A DNA stretch of 64,000 nucleotides from Bradyrhizobium sp. ISRA464 (GTDB taxonomy: Bacteria > Pseudomonadota > Alphaproteobacteria > Rhizobiales > Xanthobacteraceae), in assembly GCF_029910095.1 (NCBI RefSeq), contig NZ_CP094526.1, positions 5,394,001 through 5,458,000 of the forward strand, read 5' to 3'. Below, in pieces: positions 1 to 8,488 of this stretch. Positions within the stretch are counted from its first letter, which is position 1; every line of letters starts with the position of its first letter. Below the pieces are notes generated by a model, which was given only the letters and a program-made list of their open reading frames with translations, did no database searches and was not told the DNA's origin. A program made the position numbers and the translations under genes.

Positions 1-809
1 TGCCGGTCTTTGACAAGCCGATGATCTACTATCCCTTGTCGACGCTGATGCTCGCAGGCATCAAGGATATCCTGATCATCACGACGCCGGATGATCAGCA
101 CCTGTTTCGGCGGCTGCTCGGCGAAGGCGGCGAGATCGGACTCAAATTCTCCTACGCGGTCCAACAGCATCCACGCGGTCTGGCCGACGCCTTCCTGGTC
201 GGACGCGATTTCATCGGCAGCGACAACGTCGCGCTGATCCTGGGAGATAATATCTTCTACGGTCATGGGTTGGCCGACAAATTGAAGCGGGCCGGCGGCA
301 GGCCCAAGGGCGCGACAATCTTCGGCTACACGGTCGGCTCGCCGCAGAGCTATGGCGTGGTCGAGCTCGATGCCCTCGGACGGCCGGTCTCGATCGAGGA
401 AAAACCTGCACAACCGAAATCGGATATCGCGGTGACCGGACTCTATTTCTACGACAATGCGGTCCTCGACATCGCGGCCTCGATGAAGCCGTCGGCGCGG
501 GGCGAGCTCGAGATCACCGACGTCAATCGCGTCTACATGGAGCGCGGCGAACTTGCGGTCGAGATGCTTCACCGCGGCTTCGCCTGGCTCGATACCGGCA
601 CGCATTCGTCGCTGGTCGAGGCCAGCCATTTCGTGCAGATTCTCGAACAGCGGCAGGGCTTGCGGATCGCGTGCATCGAAGAGATCGCGCTGCGGATGGG
701 ATACATCACGCTCGACCAGTTCCACAGCCTCGCGCAGAGATCGGCCAGGAGCAGTTACGGCGAATATCTGCTCTCGGTCTATCACAGCTTCGCAAGATCG
801 AAGCGTTAG
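1..809 (+). CDS. rfbA: Glucose-1-phosphate thymidylyltransferase, 5' end outside window
   Basis: RfbA/RmlA joins dTTP and glucose-1-phosphate to make dTDP-glucose, the first step toward dTDP-rhamnose and related surface sugars in the cytoplasm. The frame is open to the window edge: the bases before the first ATG (position 21) encode PVFDKP, which runs into [14 protein letters not shown], the conserved family block. That ATG is therefore internal, and the N-terminal nucleotide-binding loop lies outside the window. Further family blocks are [10 protein letters not shown], the sequence around EEKPAQPKS, and [10 protein letters not shown]. The stop is TAG at 807-809. The next gene, rfbB, starts within 20 bases and uses the product of this enzyme, so the two form an operon. 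The rfbC and rfbD partners are not in the window and may lie to the left. Confidence 0.95.
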   Translation, partial: PVFDKPMIYYPLSTLMLAGIKDILIITTPDDQHLFRRLLGEGGEIGLKFSYAVQQHPRGLADAFLVGRDFIGSDNVALILGDNIFYGHGLADKLKRAGGRPKGATIFGYTVGSPQSYGVVELDALGRPVSIEEKPAQPKSDIAVTGLYFYDNAVLDIAASMKPSARGELEITDVNRVYMERGELAVEMLHRGFAWLDTGTHSSLVEASHFVQILEQRQGLRIACIEEIALRMGYITLDQFHSLAQRSARSSYGEYLLSVYHSFARSKR

Positions 810-827
810 CCACCATACGTGTCAAGC

Positions 828-1928
828 ATGAGTCAGAACCGATCAACGATCTTCGTAACGGGGGGAGCCGGCTTCATCGGCTCAGCCGTCATCAGACATT
901 TGCTCGACACCACCGATGTCTCGATCGTCAACATCGACAAGCTGACCTATGCGTCGAGCCTGGCTTCGATTCCGCAAGCGGTCGCGCAATCGGCCCGCTA
1001 TGCGCTTGCGAGGACCGACATCTGCGACGGCGACGCACTGCGCGCGTTGTTCACGCAGTACGAGCCGCACGGCGTGATCCATCTGGCGGCCGAGAGCCAC
1101 GTCGACCGCTCGATCGACGGCCCGCAGGACTTCATCCGGACCAACATCAACGGCACATTCTCGCTGCTGCAGGAGACATTGCGCCATTGGCGCGTGTTGA
1201 CGCCGCGGGAGCGCAAGTCGTTCCGCCTGCTCCACGTCTCGACCGACGAGGTGTTCGGCTCGCTCGGCCCGGACGGTGCCTTCACCGAGCGGAGCCCCTA
1301 CGCGCCGAACTCGCCCTACTCCGCCAGCAAGGCCGCCTCCGATCATCTGGTCCGCGCCTGGTGCGAAACCTACGAACTGCCCTGCCTGATCTCGAACTGC
1401 TCGAACAATTACGGGCCGTATCAGTTTCCGGAGAAACTGATCCCGCACATGATCATCAAGGCGCTCGCCGGGGAGCCCCTTCCGGTCTATGGCGACGGCC
1501 GCAATGTTCGCGACTGGCTCTATGTCGAGGACCATGCGCGCGCGCTGCACACGATCCTCCAGCATGGAAAGGTCGGTGAGACCTATAATGTTGGCGGTCG
1601 CAACGAACGGACCAATCTCGAAGTCGTCGAACACCTCTGCCTGCTGCTCGATCGGTTGCAGCCGTCCAATCACGGTGACCGGAAGCAGTTGATTTCGTTC
1701 GTGGCCGATCGTCCCGGCCATGACCGCCGTTACGCGATCGACGCTTCGAAGCTGGAACGCGAGCTTGGCTGGACCGCGCGGGAGAACTTCGACAGCGGGC
1801 TCGACAAGACCGTTCGCTGGTATCTCGCCAACAAGTCATGGTGGCAGTCGATTCAGAACTCCGGCTACGATGCCAAGCGGCTCGGACTTTCCGTTCCGGC
1901 GTCGCAAGATACGAAAGGCGTCAACTAG
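828..1928 (+). CDS. rfbB: dTDP-glucose 4,6-dehydratase
   Basis: This extended short-chain dehydrogenase converts dTDP-glucose to dTDP-4-dehydro-6-deoxyglucose. The NAD-binding motif TGGAGFIG is at residues 11-18. The catalytic block [13 protein letters not shown] carries the YxxxK pair, and [13 protein letters not shown] and [11 protein letters not shown] are typical of RmlB. The length, 366 residues, is normal. I chose the ATG at 828; an in-frame GTG at 819 would add three residues, and neither start has a strong ribosome binding site. It follows rfbA directly and is probably cotranscribed and translationally linked. The identity is secure; only the exact start is uncertain. Confidence 0.95.
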   Translation: MSQNRSTIFVTGGAGFIGSAVIRHLLDTTDVSIVNIDKLTYASSLASIPQAVAQSARYALARTDICDGDALRALFTQYEPHGVIHLAAESHVDRSIDGPQDFIRTNINGTFSLLQETLRHWRVLTPRERKSFRLLHVSTDEVFGSLGPDGAFTERSPYAPNSPYSASKAASDHLVRAWCETYELPCLISNCSNNYGPYQFPEKLIPHMIIKALAGEPLPVYGDGRNVRDWLYVEDHARALHTILQHGKVGETYNVGGRNERTNLEVVEHLCLLLDRLQPSNHGDRKQLISFVADRPGHDRRYAIDASKLERELGWTARENFDSGLDKTVRWYLANKSWWQSIQNSGYDAKRLGLSVPASQDTKGVN

Positions 1929-2257
1929 GCTCGCTGCCGCCTTTAGCCTACATCGCGGGCGTGGATGCTCACCAAGCCCAAATTAGCCGCACTTGTGCAT
2001 GCGACCTCGCGCAATCGCGAACGGCGGCGCGCGCAGACGTGCAAAAAGTTCCAATTTCATATCCTCGCGGCCACGGAATAAAGAAACCTTAACTTTGACA
2101 CGTTCTTCGCATTCTTCCTGTCACGGGGCGCTTAGCGATCGAGACGTTGGGCTTGGTTGAGGAATCAACATACGTCGGTTCGAGGAAGCAGAGCGCCTGG
2201 CAAGTTGGCCGCGCTCTCCACTCCCCTCGATCAGCCGTAGCAATGTAGGGAAAAGCC
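1929..2257. other. Intergenic gap between rfbB and the UDP-sugar decarboxylase gene
   Basis: This 329-base gap holds no convincing gene. It is less GC-rich than its neighbours around 2050-2110. A possible -35 element TTGACA lies at 2095-2100, but no good -10 follows at the right spacing, so a promoter here is only a suggestion. The Shine-Dalgarno-like AGGGAA just before 2258 belongs to the next gene. Confidence 0.5.
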
Positions 2258-3286
2258 ATGCCTTACAATCTGGCCGAACGGATCCTGGTGACTGGCGGCT
2301 CGGGGTTTCTCGGCTCGCACCTCTGCGAACGTCTGCTTGCAAACGGCGCAGAAGTCCTTTGCGTGGACAATTTCTTCACCGGAACGCGAGGCAACGTCGA
2401 GCATCTTCTCCATCATCACCGCTTCGAACTGCTGCGCCATGACGTGACGTTCCCGCTCTATGTTGAAGTCGATCAGATCTACAATCTGGCCTGTCCGGCT
2501 TCGCCTGTGCATTACCAGCACGACCCGGTCCAGACCACGAAGACCAGCGTGATCGGCGCCATCAACATGCTCGGGCTGGCCAAGCGGCTCAAAGTGAAGA
2601 TCCTGCAGGCCTCGACCTCCGAGATCTATGGCGATCCCACAGTGCATCCTCAAGGCGAAGAGTATTGGGGCAACGTCAACCCGATCGGGCCCCGCTCATG
2701 CTATGATGAAGGAAAACGCTGCGCCGAAACTCTGTTCTTCGACTATCGACGCCAGCATGGAATGCCTATCAAGGTTGCGCGCATCTTCAATACCTATGGA
2801 CCGCACATGCATCCGAATGACGGTCGCGTGGTCTCGAATTTCATCGTCCAGGCACTCCGCGGGCACGACATCACCATTTACGGCGACGGCTTGCAGACCC
2901 GAGCATTCTGCTACGTCGACGATCTGATCGATGGCCTCATGCGTCTGATGCAGTCACCTGCAGAGATCACAGGGCCGTTGAATCTCGGTAATCCCAATGA
3001 GATTACGATGCGCGAGCTTGCCGAATTGACCATCGAATTGACCGGCTCTCGCTCGAAGATCGTCCACCGCCCGCTCCCGCAGGACGATCCGCGGCAACGC
3101 CAGCCTGACATTTCGCGCGCCAATGCCATGCTCGGGTGGGCGCCGCGGACCCCACTCCGGCAGGGCCTCGCACGAACAATTACCTACTTTGAGGGAATGC
3201 TCACGGATTCTGCCGACCGGATCTCTCACATTCCCTCGGCGAGTCCGCATGCGCAGAAGCTCGGGCTTACGGTCCCGGCGACCTGA
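2258..3286 (+). CDS. UDP-glucuronate decarboxylase (UDP-xylose synthase) family NAD-dependent epimerase/dehydratase
   Basis: The protein is an extended short-chain dehydrogenase of the UXS type, which oxidises and decarboxylates UDP-glucuronate to UDP-xylose, a donor for surface polysaccharides. The NAD-binding motif TGGSGFLG is at residues 12-19, [10 protein letters not shown] at about 118-127, and the catalytic Tyr149/Lys153 pair sits in [13 protein letters not shown], a block characteristic of UXS. Length is 342 residues, close to bacterial UXS. The start ATG has AGGGAA about eight bases upstream. It sits 330 bases after rfbB, consistent with one sugar-nucleotide region but possibly with its own promoter. 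Substrate assignment is by family motif; another UDP- or dTDP-sugar cannot be excluded. Confidence 0.85.
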   Translation: MPYNLAERILVTGGSGFLGSHLCERLLANGAEVLCVDNFFTGTRGNVEHLLHHHRFELLRHDVTFPLYVEVDQIYNLACPASPVHYQHDPVQTTKTSVIGAINMLGLAKRLKVKILQASTSEIYGDPTVHPQGEEYWGNVNPIGPRSCYDEGKRCAETLFFDYRRQHGMPIKVARIFNTYGPHMHPNDGRVVSNFIVQALRGHDITIYGDGLQTRAFCYVDDLIDGLMRLMQSPAEITGPLNLGNPNEITMRELAELTIELTGSRSKIVHRPLPQDDPRQRQPDISRANAMLGWAPRTPLRQGLARTITYFEGMLTDSADRISHIPSASPHAQKLGLTVPAT

Positions 3287-3358
3287 GATGTCCGGCGCCT
3301 CGACCAGGCACGCCGGCCGAGGGCCAACCGATCCGACGATGCGGCGCAGCCAAGGGCG

Positions 3359-3511
3359 CTACACGCGGAAGAAAACGAACCAGACGACACCGAGGATCAA
3401 GACCGCGAGGCCGGTCGAGGCCGTGAGCAGCGCAAGGACCGAGGGGCCCGGCTCAGCCTGACGCGCTTCGGTCGGGGTTTCGACAATCCGACCGTGTCGT
3501 TCTGTTGCCAT
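3359..3511 (-). CDS. Small single-pass membrane protein, function unknown
   Basis: A 50-residue frame on the minus strand runs from ATG at 3511 to TAG at 3359. The first 23 residues are polar and charged (MATERHGRIVETPTEARQ), followed by a hydrophobic helix of about 24 residues, SVLALLTASTGLAVLILGVV, then WFVFFRV at the C-terminus. The start is preceded by AGAGAGG at suitable spacing, a good ribosome binding site. It faces away from Ku and toward the UXS gene. The clean membrane topology and ribosome site argue that it is real, but I do not recognise the family and assign no function. Confidence 0.6.
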   Translation of the reverse strand: MATERHGRIVETPTEARQAEPGPSVLALLTASTGLAVLILGVVWFVFFRV

Positions 3512-3750
3512 GGCGACCTCTCTGCTTAAATGCCTGTAATTTCCGGCGATTGTCCCTCGTCATACAGCCAACGCCCGATGCGGAGCGATGTTCCGGGCTC
3601 ACTGTGGCCGCGGAATCCGGCTCGTGCCGGGCGTCAAACCGACGCAGGCTGAAACCACGGTTAACGCCGTTGCGAGATTCGCCGGGGCGCGATGTTTCAA
3701 ACCGGGGTTCCCGGTGTTATCCTGCATCGGTTGCGTAATCGGAGTTTCCC

Positions 3751-4716
3751 ATGGCCCCCCGCGCCAATTGGAAAGGCTTCCTGCGCCTTTCGCTTGTGAC
3801 CTGCCCGGTTGCCCTGTACCCGGCGACGTCGGACACTGAAAAGGTCTCCTTCAACCAGATCAACCGCAAGACCGGCCACCGGATCAAATACGCCAAGGTC
3901 GATGCGGAGACCGGTGAGGAAGTGGCCTCCGAAGACATCATGAAGGGCTACAAGGTCGACACCGACACCTATATCGAGATCACCAAGGAAGAGCTCGACG
4001 ACATCGCGCTCGAGTCGACCCGCACCATCGAGATCGATGAGTTCGTGCCGCGGGCCGAGATCGACAGCCGCTATCTGATCCGTCCCTATTATCTTGTCCC
4101 CGACGGCAAGGTCGGCCATGACGCCTTCGCGGTGATCCGCGAAACCATCCGCAGCCTGAACAAGGTTGCGATCGGCCGCGTGGTGTTGACCAACCGCGAG
4201 CACATCATTGCGCTGGAGCCGCTCGACAACGGGCTGATGGGCACGCTGTTGCGCTATCCTTACGAGGTGCGCAGCGAGAAGGAATTTTTCGACGACATCC
4301 AGGACGTGAAGATCACCAAGGACATGCTCGACCTCGCCAAGCATATCGTCGAGCAGAAGTCCGCCGACTTCGATCCGGAAGAGTTCGACGATCGCTACGA
4401 GCAGGCGTTAATCGAGCTGATCAACCAGAAGCGCAACGGCATCAAGATCGCCAAGCCCGCACCGAAGTCGGGCGGCAACGTCATCAACCTGATGGACGCG
4501 CTGAAGAAGAGCCTTGCCAGCGAGAAGCAGGCCCCGCCGGCTACCAAAGCAAAGGGCAAGAAGCCGAAGAAGCGGATCGAGGGCCAGCGCGAGATGCTGC
4601 TGCCGATCTCGGGCAGCGGCAAGCGCGAGCCCAAGGAGGTCGCCAAGCCGGAGCCAAAGAAGGCGGAGAAGCCGGTGCGCGCGCAAGGCTCTGCGCGCTC
4701 GAAGAAGGCCTGCTGA
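3751..4716 (+). CDS. ku: Ku protein, non-homologous end joining
   Basis: Bacterial Ku binds double-strand DNA ends as a homodimeric ring and recruits the ligase LigD for end joining. The N-terminus (APRANWKGFLRLSLVTCPV) and the beta-barrel core up to about residue 190 match the family, including YLIRPYYLVPDGK. The final 80 or so residues are rich in lysine, proline and alanine, as in rhizobial Ku proteins where the tail contacts DNA. At 321 residues it is slightly longer than minimal Ku proteins. GGAG lies about seven bases before the ATG. No LigD gene is in the window, so the partner must be encoded elsewhere; rhizobia often have several ku copies. Confidence 0.95.
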   Translation: MAPRANWKGFLRLSLVTCPVALYPATSDTEKVSFNQINRKTGHRIKYAKVDAETGEEVASEDIMKGYKVDTDTYIEITKEELDDIALESTRTIEIDEFVPRAEIDSRYLIRPYYLVPDGKVGHDAFAVIRETIRSLNKVAIGRVVLTNREHIIALEPLDNGLMGTLLRYPYEVRSEKEFFDDIQDVKITKDMLDLAKHIVEQKSADFDPEEFDDRYEQALIELINQKRNGIKIAKPAPKSGGNVINLMDALKKSLASEKQAPPATKAKGKKPKKRIEGQREMLLPISGSGKREPKEVAKPEPKKAEKPVRAQGSARSKKAC

Positions 4717-4765
4717 TCGGGCGTTCGCGGCGGCAGTCAGATGACCTCGATCCGCCGCGCCTGAC

Positions 4766-4999
4766 ATGCCTTGGTCGACGCCTTTCGACGAACCGATTGC
4801 GCTGCGCCCGGGCGGCAGTCTGGTGACGCTGCAGCAGGCGGCCGACTACATCATGAAATTGCCGGAAGATGCCCAGCAGGAGGCGCGCTGGCAAATCGCG
4901 GTCGAGCACCTGATCAATGCGGCGGAGGCCGGCGGTGGTTGGCTGATGTTCGCGCGGATCGCGATGCTGCGCGCGCTGAACGAAGACGGCGGTAACTGA
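4766..4999 (+). CDS. Conserved hypothetical protein, 77 residues
   Basis: The product is a small soluble protein of 77 residues with a likely helical core (VTLQQAADYIMKLPEDAQQEARWQIAVEH is the central stretch, residues about 20-48) and a short C-terminal helix. It resembles small hypothetical proteins I have seen in bradyrhizobia, but I cannot name a domain. An overlapping second frame at 4771-4995 is Gly/Arg/Ala-rich and looks like a shadow. It follows ku by 49 bases on the same strand, so cotranscription is possible; a role in repair is not implied by the sequence. Confidence 0.7.
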   Translation: MPWSTPFDEPIALRPGGSLVTLQQAADYIMKLPEDAQQEARWQIAVEHLINAAEAGGGWLMFARIAMLRALNEDGGN

Positions 5000-5006
5000 G
5001 GCGGCG

Positions 5007-5171
5007 TTACTTCAGCGAGGTGCTCATGGCCGAGAAGCGGCCGCTGAGATTGGCGCCGATGCCTCCAACGGCGGCGACGATCAGGATGCTGAGACCGCCC
5101 GCAATGATGGCGTATTCGATGGCTGTTGCTCCGGCCTCTTCGCACATAAATCTCGCCAGCAACGAACGCAT
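5007..5171 (-). CDS. Flp/Fap-type pilin, solitary
   Basis: This 54-residue protein has the form of a type IVb Flp pilin. It has a short basic leader (MRSLLARFMCEE), then GATAIEYAIIAGGLSILIVA, where AIEYA is the Flp hallmark, and a long hydrophobic helix. The prepilin peptidase would cut before the hydrophobic helix. AGGAG lies about eight bases before the ATG. The tad/cpa assembly genes are absent from the window, so this is an orphan pilin gene. It is convergent with the preceding small gene, only seven bases away. Confidence 0.85.
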   Translation of the reverse strand: MRSLLARFMCEEAGATAIEYAIIAGGLSILIVAAVGGIGANLSGRFSAMSTSLK

Positions 5172-5502
5172 TGAAAGCTCCTGTCGACATCAGCGGATAA
5201 TCGCCCAGCCGTAAAAATCCGCCACCCAGACTACAGCATATTGGTTGATGGCGCATTGACGGACAGGATGAACGATCGCTTAAAGGTTGTGCCGGATTTT
5301 CGGCCATTCCGGCCTGTATCAAGTCGTCCGGCCGGCGGCTCCATCGCGGGCCCGCCGCACCGCTATTGCCCGCAAACGCATATCAGCACTACCCGATCCG
5401 GGCGCAGGCGCGCTTTACCGCTCCGCAGAATCCTGTTCCTTTAGCCGCACGGGACGACAACGAGGCCGGATGAAACCGGCCGCATCCAGGGGAGAGACCG
5501 CC
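5172..5502. other. Divergent intergenic region between pilin and TPP enzyme genes
   Basis: This 331-base region separates the minus-strand pilin gene from the plus-strand TPP enzyme and should hold both promoters. It is open in the frame of the TPP enzyme back to 5287, but the upstream extension is Arg/Pro-rich and unlike the family, so I read it as non-coding. I see no strong consensus promoter or repeat. Confidence 0.5.
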
Positions 5503-7137
5503 ATGAAACTCGGCACCGCGATCGCGGAAATCATGAAGCGCGAGGGCATCGAAATCCTCACGGGCTATCCGGTCAACCACCTGATCGAATATGCCGCCGC
5601 CGCCGATATCCGTCCGGTGATGGTGCGGCAGGAGCGCATCGGCGTGCACATGGCGGACGCGATCTCCCGCGTCACCTCGGGCGAGAGGATCGGCGCCTTC
5701 TGCATGCAGCACGGTCCCGGCGCCGAGAACGCGATGGGCGGGGTCGCGCAGTGCTACGGCGAGTCCGTGCCCGTCCTGGTGCTGCCGATGGGCTATGCGC
5801 GCCGGCTCGCCAACATCGACCCGAATTTCAACTCCAGCCAGGCGATGAAGGCGTTCTCGAAATCGTCCGAGCCGATCAACCTTGCTTCTGAAGTCGGCAA
5901 CATCTTCCGCCGCGCGTTCACCAGGCTGAAGAACGGCCGCGGCGGGCCAGTCGTCGTCGAGATTCCCGCCGACATGTGGAACGAAGAGGTACCGGAACCG
6001 CTGAACTACACGCCGGTGCTGCGCACCCGCTACGGCGCCGACCCCGTCCATGTGAGGGAGGCCGCCGCTATCCTCGTCAATGCCAAGCGGCCGGTGATCT
6101 ATGCCGGCCAGGGCGTGCATTACGCCAAGGCCTGGCCGCAGCTGAAGCGGCTGGCCGAACGTCTCGCGATCCCCGTCACCACCAGCCTCGGCGGCAAGTC
6201 GTCCTTCCCCGAGACCCATCCGCTGTCGCTCGGCTCCGGCGGTCTCGCCGTGCCGCGCGCGGTGCCGAAATTCTTAGGGGAAGCCGACGTGATCTTCGGC
6301 ATCGGCTGCTCCTTCACCGAGACGTCGTTCGGGATTGCGATGCCGAAGGGCAAGACCATCATCCACTCGACGCTCGATCCGAACCACATCAACAAGGATG
6401 TCGAGGCCAGGGTCGGCCTGGTCGGCGACGCCGGCCTGGTGCTCGACGCGCTGCTGGAGGAGATCGGCAAGACCGTGACCTCGGACCGCGACGCCAGCGC
6501 CGTCGCCGAGGAGATCGCCGCTTCCCACAAGGAATGGCTCGCCAAGTGGATGCCGAAGCTCACCCACAACGACGCCCCGCTCAATCCCTATCGCGTGCTG
6601 TGGGACCTGCAGCACACCGTCGACATCCACAACACCATCATCACCCACGACGCCGGCAGTCCGCGCGACCAGCTCTCGCCGTTCTGGAAATCGGTCGAGC
6701 CGCTGTCCTACATCGGCTGGGGCAAGACCACGCAGCTCGGCTACGGCTTAGGCCTTGCGATGGGCGCCAAGCTCGCGAAGCCCGACAAGCTCTGCATCAA
6801 CGTCTGGGGCGACGCCGCGATCGGCTTCACGGGGATGGATTTCGAGACCGCGGTGCGCGAGCGCATCCCGATCATGTCGATCCTGCTCAACAATTTCTCG
6901 ATGGCGATCGAATTGAAGGTGATGCCGATCTCGACCGAGAAGTACCGCTCGACCGATATCTCCGGCGACTACGCCGCGATGGCGCGCGCCTTCGGCGGCT
7001 ATGGCGAGCGGGTGACGAAGCCCGAGGACATCATCCCCGCGATCAAGCGCGGCATCGAGAAGACCAAGGAAGGCGTGCCCGTGCTGCTGGAATTCATTAC
7101 CAGCAAGGAGACCGAGGTCTCGCGCCCGGGCACCTGA
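5503..7137 (+). CDS. Thiamine pyrophosphate-requiring enzyme, acetolactate synthase-like
   Basis: The 544-residue protein has the three-domain layout of the TPP enzyme superfamily (N-terminal Pyr domain, central domain, C-terminal PP domain). The glutamate that activates TPP is in RQERIGVHMADA. The TPP/Mg motif region is WGDAAIGFTGMDFETAVRE followed by LLNNFSMA. It resembles acetolactate synthase large subunits and oxalyl-CoA decarboxylase-type relatives but has no small regulatory subunit beside it, so a biosynthetic ilvB role is unlikely. I chose ATG 5503 because AGGGGAGAG stands seven bases upstream; an ATG at 5470 and longer extensions lack family similarity. It ends convergently with a transporter operon, sharing a terminator. 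The substrate is unknown. Confidence 0.85.
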   Translation: MKLGTAIAEIMKREGIEILTGYPVNHLIEYAAAADIRPVMVRQERIGVHMADAISRVTSGERIGAFCMQHGPGAENAMGGVAQCYGESVPVLVLPMGYARRLANIDPNFNSSQAMKAFSKSSEPINLASEVGNIFRRAFTRLKNGRGGPVVVEIPADMWNEEVPEPLNYTPVLRTRYGADPVHVREAAAILVNAKRPVIYAGQGVHYAKAWPQLKRLAERLAIPVTTSLGGKSSFPETHPLSLGSGGLAVPRAVPKFLGEADVIFGIGCSFTETSFGIAMPKGKTIIHSTLDPNHINKDVEARVGLVGDAGLVLDALLEEIGKTVTSDRDASAVAEEIAASHKEWLAKWMPKLTHNDAPLNPYRVLWDLQHTVDIHNTIITHDAGSPRDQLSPFWKSVEPLSYIGWGKTTQLGYGLGLAMGAKLAKPDKLCINVWGDAAIGFTGMDFETAVRERIPIMSILLNNFSMAIELKVMPISTEKYRSTDISGDYAAMARAFGGYGERVTKPEDIIPAIKRGIEKTKEGVPVLLEFITSKETEVSRPGT

Positions 7138-7160
7138 GGCGCTGCGCTCCCGAAATGCTC

Positions 7161-7194
7161 AAAGCCCGGTTCTGAGCGATCAGAACCGGGCTTT
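7161..7194. terminator. Bidirectional intrinsic terminator
   Basis: A perfect 14-base inverted repeat, AAAGCCCGGTTCTG and CAGAACCGGGCTTT, with a six-base loop lies between the convergent TPP enzyme and transporter genes. The A-run on one side and T-run on the other let it serve both strands. Confidence 0.9.
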
Positions 7195-7202
7195 GCGTTT
7201 GG

Positions 7203-8447
7203 TTACTGCGACAGCTTCACGAAGTCCGGAAACTTCAGCTTGCCTTCCGCGATCGCCTTCGGCCAGACCGTGATCTGCTTGCCGCTCTGCCACTGGAACA
7301 CGAGACCGGTCACAGCGCCGGGACCGGACTTGATGCCGTGGGTGAACTCGTCGTTCTTGCCGTAGAACTGGATCTTGCCGATCGTGCCCTCGAAGTCGGT
7401 CTTCTCGAGCTCGGCGACCATCTTGTCCGGATCGGTCGAGCCGGCGCGCTGGATCGCCTCGGCGATGATGTAGACCTCGTCATAGGCGGTGTAGCCGGTA
7501 TAGGCCGGCGCCGTGCCATACTTCGCCTTGAAGGCCGCCGCGAACGGCTTGGTCTTCGAGGTCACGGCGACGTCGGGCGTCGCCACCGCGAGCGACGGCA
7601 CGCCCTCGGCGGCGCCGTTGGTGTCGCCCCAGAACGTCGGGCTCAGCGCCTGCGCGCTGATGCCGAACATCGGGATCGGCACCTGCTGGTTCTTCCACTG
7701 CACCGTCGGCTGCACACCGACATGCGAGATGCCGGTGACGATCACGTCGGGCTTTGCGCCCTCCATCTTGTTGAAGATCGGCGTGAAGTCGGTGGTGTCG
7801 GGCGAGAAGCGGATGTGCTCGACGACCTTCAGGCCGGCCTTGGGCAGGCAGGCCTCGTAGCCGGCGTCGAGCGGCTTGGTCCAGGCCGCGTCCTCGCTCA
7901 TGATCGCCGCCGACTTGAACTTGAGCTGGTCGACCAGGAGCTCCTTGGCGGCATCGCAGACGAGCTGCGCCTGCGCGGCCGAGGTCAGGTAGCCGTGGAA
8001 GGTGTACTTGTTCTTCTCATAGTCGTTGTGGATCGCCTTGGTGATCTCGTTCGACGCCGCACCGGGCGTGATCAGCGGCATCTTCAGCCGCGCCGCCCAC
8101 GGCTCGAGCGCCAGCACCACCTCGCTGATATAGCTCGCGATCACCGCGGAGACCTTGTCCTCGCTGACCGCGCGCTGGAAGGCGCGCACCGAGTCGGCCG
8201 ACGAGCTCTTGTTGTCGTAGGTGACGATCTCGATCTTGCGGCCCATCACGCCGCCCTTGGCGTTGATCTCGTCGGCCGCGATCTGCGCGCCGCCCGGCGT
8301 CGCCGCACCCGCGATCGACTGCACCTCGGCGATGACGCCGATCTTGATCGGATCCTTGGACTGCGCATAGGCGGGCGCCGCAAGGCAGAGCGCGAGCGCG
8401 GATGCGAGCGGCAGCAGGCTCGCGCGAACGGCCGAATAGCGTGACAT
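7203..8447 (-). CDS. ABC transporter substrate-binding protein, branched-chain amino acid (LivK) type, copy 1
   Basis: This 414-residue periplasmic binding protein belongs to the LivK/peripla_BP_6 group. A signal peptide covers about residues 1-28 with a cut after AYA. The mature start KIGVIAEVQSIAG and the hinge blocks (GGVMGRKIEIVTYDN, TPGAASNEI) are typical. It is the last gene of a five-gene minus-strand operon. It is a clear paralogue of the first gene of that operon (11871-13127): residues 238-264 are identical in the two. GGGAG stands before the ATG. The ligand is unknown; such systems move amino acids, amides, urea or aromatic acids. Confidence 0.9.
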   Translation of the reverse strand: MSRYSAVRASLLPLASALALCLAAPAYAQSKDPIKIGVIAEVQSIAGAATPGGAQIAADEINAKGGVMGRKIEIVTYDNKSSSADSVRAFQRAVSEDKVSAVIASYISEVVLALEPWAARLKMPLITPGAASNEITKAIHNDYEKNKYTFHGYLTSAAQAQLVCDAAKELLVDQLKFKSAAIMSEDAAWTKPLDAGYEACLPKAGLKVVEHIRFSPDTTDFTPIFNKMEGAKPDVIVTGISHVGVQPTVQWKNQQVPIPMFGISAQALSPTFWGDTNGAAEGVPSLAVATPDVAVTSKTKPFAAAFKAKYGTAPAYTGYTAYDEVYIIAEAIQRAGSTDPDKMVAELEKTDFEGTIGKIQFYGKNDEFTHGIKSGPGAVTGLVFQWQSGKQITVWPKAIAEGKLKFPDFVKLSQ

Positions 8448-8488
8448 GATGATCTCCCTTTCTTTGCTTTATTGTTGTCGATGAAGTT

